Assembly (NCBI GenBank): GCA_027972325.1
Contig: JAPMOS010000086.1
Coordinates: 12,501 to 76,500 of the forward strand
Source of the DNA: Paratrimastix pyriformis
Lineage: Eukaryota > Preaxostyla > Paratrimastigidae
Reading direction: 5' to 3'
DNA length: 64,000 nt
Shown here: positions 61,801 through 64,000 of the stretch, piece by piece
Layout of the letters: the number at the start of each line of letters is the position of its first letter
Numbering within the stretch: the first letter of the stretch is position 1
The notes under the pieces: model-generated
Databases searched by the model: none
What the model was told of the DNA's origin: nothing
The model's input: the letters and a program-made list of their open reading frames with translations, nothing else
Translations under genes and position numbers: made by a program

Positions 61801-64000
61801 GCTCGATCCAGTCCCTGCAGACCCAGGGCGTCGACTCGATTGGTCGCATCCAGCTGCCGGCCACCTCCGAGACTGCCGCTCCCTACGCCATCCACCCGGC
61901 CTTCCTGGACTCGTGCATGCAGGTTGGCCTGGCGGCCGTCTACTCGCGGCTCGGCGACACCGACCCGGCCGATCCCAGCCTCATCATGCCCATTGGGGCC
62001 ACTGGCCTGCGCGCCTTCACCGATTCCATCGATCCGGCCGGCCAGTACTGGTCCCTGGTTCGCCTGCTGCACGCCGAGAACATCGAGGACCTCATCCGGC
62101 TCCACGTGCGCGTCTACGACGAGACCGCCACCCAGCTGCTCCTGGAGATTGACGAGCTCCAGGTGCGTCGCACCCGGCGCAGCGCCCTGATGCGCTCCCT
62201 CGAGGCCCAGACGGGCGCCGCCAAGAAGCCCGCCGGCAAGTCGCTCGAGGAGATGGTCTACCGGTCGGCCTGGGAGTCGGCCTCGGCCCTTCCGGCCCAG
62301 TTCCTGCGCACCTCTCCGGCCGCCGCGCTGCCCACGTCCCAGATCCCGTCCCTGGATTGGTACCCCGGCAGCCTGGCCGCCTGCCCGGCCGCCCTGTCAC
62401 CCTTGGTCAACCGCGTCTCGGCCCACTACGCCTGGGTGGCCCTGACCGAACTCATGGGTCGCGTGCCTGCCGTGGGCACTCTGCTCACCGCGGCCCAGCT
62501 GTGCAAGCTGCCCCATGGCGCCCAGCCCCACTGGCTCCGGCTGCTGCCCCGGCTGGCCGACATGGCCGCCGAGGAGGGCCTGCTCACCGCCACCTCCGCT
62601 GGCTGGCTGGTGACCGAGGCCGCCACGGCCGTGACCCGGGACGTTGCCCACCGCGTGGATGAGGCCGCCACGGCCGAGCTCGGCCCCCTCTGCGTCGAGC
62701 TGGCCATTGCCTCGCGGTGCGGCCAGAACCTGGCGGACATTGTCCGCGAGACCTGCAACCCGCTGGCCCTCCTCTTCCCCGAGGACGAGACCATGCTCTC
62801 GGCCAACGCCGTCTACCGCGACACGGCCGCGGCCAAGTACCTCAACGGGCTTGTGGCCAAGATGGCCCTGTCCATTGTCCAGCGGCGCACGCCCGGCCGT
62901 CGGGTGCGCATCCTGGAGATCGGCGCCGGCACGGGTGGCACCACCAGCGCCGTCCTGCCGACCCTGGCCACCCTGCCGGACTTCTTCGATGCCGTCTCGT
63001 ATCACTTCTCGGACATCTCGGGCGTCTTCTTCCCGCCCGCCAAGCAGCGCTTCGCCGAGTACCTGCCGGCCATGACTTTCGCCACCCTCAACATCGAGAA
63101 GGACCCCCTGGCCCAGGGCTACGCCCCGCATGACTTCGACCTGGTCATTGCGGCCAACGTGCTGCACGCCACCGAGGACATGACCCGGACCATGTCCCAC
63201 ATTCGCGAGCTGCTCTCCCCCGAGGGTGCCGCGCTGATCCTCGAGCAGACCGTCATCAACGCCTGGGTCGACATCACCTTCGGCTGCCTCAAGGGCTGGT
63301 GGGCCTTCACCGACACGGCCCTCCGCCCCGCCCACCCGCTGCTGACCCGCGAGAAGTGGGGCGAGATGCTGGCCCAGGCCGGCTACGTGGAGTGCCACTG
63401 CCTGCCCTCGCTCGCCGACACCCACGAGATCGGCCAGGCAGTCGTCGTGGCCCGTGCCGGCCCTGTGGACTTCCCCGCCCACTGCGCTGCCCGACTGACC
63501 AAGATGGGCTTCCCCGCCCCCGCCGGCCCTGCCGCGGCGGCCCTGCCCACTTGCCTCCTGCTCGCCGATCGCACTGTGGCCCCGCGCCTCGTCTCGGCGC
63601 TGTCGGGCCGCTTCCGCTGCCTGGTGGTCGAGCAGGCCACCGAAGGCGACGCCGTCAAGGTGGGCCCGGATCACTTCCGGGTGCCCGCCGGCAAGCCTGC
63701 CGCCTGGGAGCGCCTCTTCGCCGAGCTGATCGACAAGTCTGCTCTGACCCAGCTGCAGACCGTCTTCCACTGCTGGGCGCTGGACGCCACGGAGCTGCCC
63801 ACCGCCGGGGTCTCCATGACTGACGTGACCGCGCCCCTTTGCCAGGGCCTCATCGCCCTGGTCCAGCAGGTCGTCCGCGCCGCAGGGACCCGCGCCCTGC
63901 CCCGCATGGTGCTCGTGACCCGCGGCGCCCAGGGAGCCGGCGCCTGCTCCGTCTCGGGGCTCGTCGCCGCCCCGCTGTTCGGCATGGCCAAGGCCGTCGA
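49805..64000 (+). CDS. Modular type I polyketide synthase (continues past window)
   Basis: Iterative- or modular-type PKS. N-terminal part (about 49960-50599, one intron) is helical with HPAFIPLAAPTLSQL and ALGAYCAA, faintly like a starter-unit acyltransferase. Then a degenerate AT (50702-51990; introns 51125-51237 and 51784-51873), ACP1 (about 52200-52420) and ACP2 (52490-52710), both with LTS serine; KS1 (52780-54060; NTACSAS, HGTGT, SIGHLE); AT1 (54360-55330; GHSLGE, HAFHS, so malonyl type); DH1 (55560-56490; HYVLGVQIIP, DACFQ); KR1 (about 56640-57860; TGGLGGVG but catalytic Ser/Tyr stretch missing and frame changed near 57605); ACP3 (57980-58205; GMDSL); KS2 (58360-59800; intron 58538-58673); AT2 (60080-61040; HAFHS); DH2 (61270-62190; HIVMGNIIVP, DSCMQ); C-methyltransferase (62440-63440; EIGAGTGG); start of KR2. 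The frame is open from 58674 to the edge. The true start codon is not certain. Confidence 0.88.

Overview
The window is nuclear DNA from a unicellular eukaryote with very GC-rich coding sequence. Genes are split by short introns, lie on both strands, and include families that are not prokaryotic: an E2 ubiquitin-conjugating enzyme, an SLC35F6-like transporter, an OCA2/P-protein-like transporter, F-box/LRR proteins and a WKF-domain protein. I cannot name the organism. Introns and intergenic DNA are full of ATG/CAT trinucleotide arrays, CAA arrays, TG arrays and poly-C/poly-G runs. Almost every intron I can place by homology starts with GT followed by a pyrimidine (GTCTGT, GTCCGT and similar) instead of GTAAGT/GTGAGT.

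Layout. 1-0.8 kb: no clear gene. 0.8-7.5 kb: a GC-rich 12-bp minisatellite, then a long, frame-shifted LINE retrotransposon with an SLX1-like GIY-YIG nuclease, LINE reverse transcriptase, RNase H, a zinc motif and an R2-type restriction-like endonuclease. It ends in a conserved 3' segment and a long (TG)n tail. 7.6-8.3 kb: a proline-rich hypothetical gene. 8.3-8.55 kb: a second, 5'-truncated copy of the same LINE 3' end with its own (TG)n tail. 9.0-13.9 kb (minus): a secreted, N-glycosylated protein with a TIG-like domain, whose large intron holds a 126-bp satellite. 14.2-18.2 kb (minus): SLC35F6-like transporter, head to head with an E2 enzyme at 18.3-19.1 kb.

19.3-38.3 kb is an inverted duplication. 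Arm A (about 20.3-29.3 kb) carries an F-box/LRR gene part, a Fic AMPylase gene, a second F-box/LRR gene and a divergent protein kinase. Arm B (about 31.65-37.4 kb) carries the mirror images: a kinase remnant, an intact F-box/LRR gene, a Fic copy broken by a frameshift, and an LRR remnant. A Q/P-repeat gene with a SANT-like segment sits between the arms.

38.7-42.5 kb (plus): OCA2/P-protein-like transporter of seven recognisable exons. 43.9-46.4 kb (minus): unknown gene with coding tandem repeats. 48.0-48.8 kb (minus): WKF-domain protein. 49.1-49.8 kb: unknown helical protein. About 49.8 kb to the right edge: a modular type I polyketide synthase that continues beyond the window (degenerate loading AT, two ACPs, KS-AT-DH-KR-ACP, KS-AT-DH-methyltransferase-KR start).

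The strongest unusual signals are the two-nuclease LINE, the GTYYG splice donors, the repeated finding that exon-intron junctions are themselves tandemly duplicated beside microsatellites in at least four genes, and a 21-nt local inversion that removed an intron from one arm of the inverted duplication.
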